From NCBI GenBank assembly GCA_003427395.1, contig BFEA01000119.1:159112-190087 (forward strand): a stretch of 30,976 nucleotides of DNA, in the 5' to 3' direction. The number at the start of each line of letters is the position of its first letter. Positions within the stretch are counted from its first letter, which is position 1. Position numbers and translations under genes: made by a program. Below the pieces are notes generated by a model, which saw only the letters and a list, made by a program, of their open reading frames with translations, did no database searches and had not been told where the DNA came from. Below, one piece after another: positions 30,533 to 30,976 of this stretch. The stretch is from Chara braunii (lineage: Eukaryota; Streptophyta; Charophyceae; Charales; Characeae).

Positions 30533-30888
30533 TAACCGTTCGAAAACGCTGAATGCGCGTTCTCGTTCAAACGCGTCCGGGCCTCGTTCAATCGCGTTCA
30601 ATCGCGCTCAAACGCGTCACGTGCCACGTGGCACGAAAAAATTGAACGTGGCGCCGCTTTCCGCGCACGCGCGTCGGGGGCTACGGGGTGGTGGGCGGCA
30701 TTCGACAAAGTGCGACAGTGAAAAAAAGGCCGCTATACCCCACCAACCCCCGCCCTGGCCTTGCTGACCCGCCAGCAAGTCGCTCCGCCCCCACCCCCAG
30801 CCCCCGCCCCCAGCCTACACCACCCCCCATCCACCCCACCCCACGCCCCCTAACCCCCTCACCCCGTCACCTTCACACCGCATCGGCC
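30533..30888. other. GC-rich, non-coding sequence replacing the element's 3' end
   Basis: Degenerate CGTTCAA(A/T)CGCG words recur from about 30555 to 30617. From about 30735 the plus strand is C-rich (CCCCACC, CCCCGCC runs), which gives Pro-rich open frames of no significance. No gene is supported. Confidence 0.55.
30618..30635. promoter_or_regulatory. Palindrome with two CACGTG boxes
   Basis: CGTGCCACGTGGCACG at 30620-30635 is a perfect 16-bp palindrome. CACGTG occurs at 30618-30623 and again at 30625-30630. CACGTG is the E-box/G-box target of bHLH and bZIP factors. Whether it is used here is unknown. Confidence 0.35.
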
Positions 30889-30926
30889 CTGTCTCTTATA
30901 CACATCTAGATGTGTATAAGAGACAG
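30889..30926. other. Second Nextera mate-pair junction adapter
   Basis: This is the same 38-bp head-to-head mosaic-end sequence as at 1825-1862. Sequence after it is therefore not expected to be adjacent to sequence before it in the genome. Confidence 0.98.
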
Positions 30927-30976
30927 GCCTTCGCGGAGCATGAACAGCGATTTCGTCAAAACGGACATTTTTTATT
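30927..30976 (+). mobile_element. Partial foldback-element end with its flank
   Basis: Positions 30943-30976 equal the first 34 bases of the foldback element at 18523. The 16 bases before it (GCCTTCGCGGAGCATG) match the flank at 18507-18522 at 13 of 16 positions. It is either a misplaced read end from the 18.5-kb locus or a second copy in related flanking DNA. The window ends inside it. Confidence 0.8.

Noticed and set aside
30688-30909. Pro-rich open frame near the end
   Set aside because: It is a translation of C-rich low-complexity DNA and runs into the synthetic adapter.

Overview
This is nuclear DNA of a eukaryote and is almost entirely repetitive. It holds no rRNA, no tRNA and no intact conventional gene that I can recognise. 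The only confident protein homologies are the gag and pol domains of two decayed Ty3/gypsy-type LTR retrotransposons. Together with long CA and GA microsatellites, nucleosome-sized satellites and stacked minisatellites, they point to a large, repeat-rich eukaryotic genome. The RT style (motif C written F-x-D-D followed by x-x-V/I-K) recalls elements I associate with charophyte algae such as Chara and with basidiomycete fungi. That assignment rests on memory and is tentative.

Layout. 1-4076: non-coding, with CA microsatellites. This part contains an assembly artefact: a 38-bp Nextera mate-pair junction adapter at 1825-1862, preceded by a 94-bp exact copy of 5843-5936. 4077-5745: a 172-bp satellite of about nine and a half units. 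5746-11872: mostly featureless, with poly-C and GA tracts. 11873-12465: an 86-bp minisatellite whose units alternate in two types. It is followed by a GA microsatellite interrupted by 119 Ns. 14102-19660, minus strand: retroelement A, with a gag zinc knuckle, protease, RT, RNase H and a DD35E integrase. One reading frame runs through 3.9 kb of it, broken only by stop codons. A 368-bp foldback element (18523-18890) is inserted between gag and protease. 19968-20545: an 83-bp array whose every unit encodes a 13-bp hairpin, followed by a TATA box. 21110-23230: three minisatellite families. 23440-30532, plus strand: retroelement B and a preceding block of unfamiliar ORFs. The element is cut off before its integrase. 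30533-30888: GC-rich sequence, followed by a second mate-pair adapter (30889-30926) and a fragment of the foldback element.

The two retroelements point away from each other and are damaged at different catalytic residues, so neither is autonomous. The least familiar part is 25191-26628. Two tandem paralogous ORFs of about 131 codons have start and stop codons at matching positions and only 7 nt between them. They are followed 3 nt later by a second, weaker pair of similar ORFs whose members overlap at ATGA. I know no family for them.

Because two library adapters are embedded in the sequence, contiguity around 1730-1862 and everything after 30888 should not be trusted.
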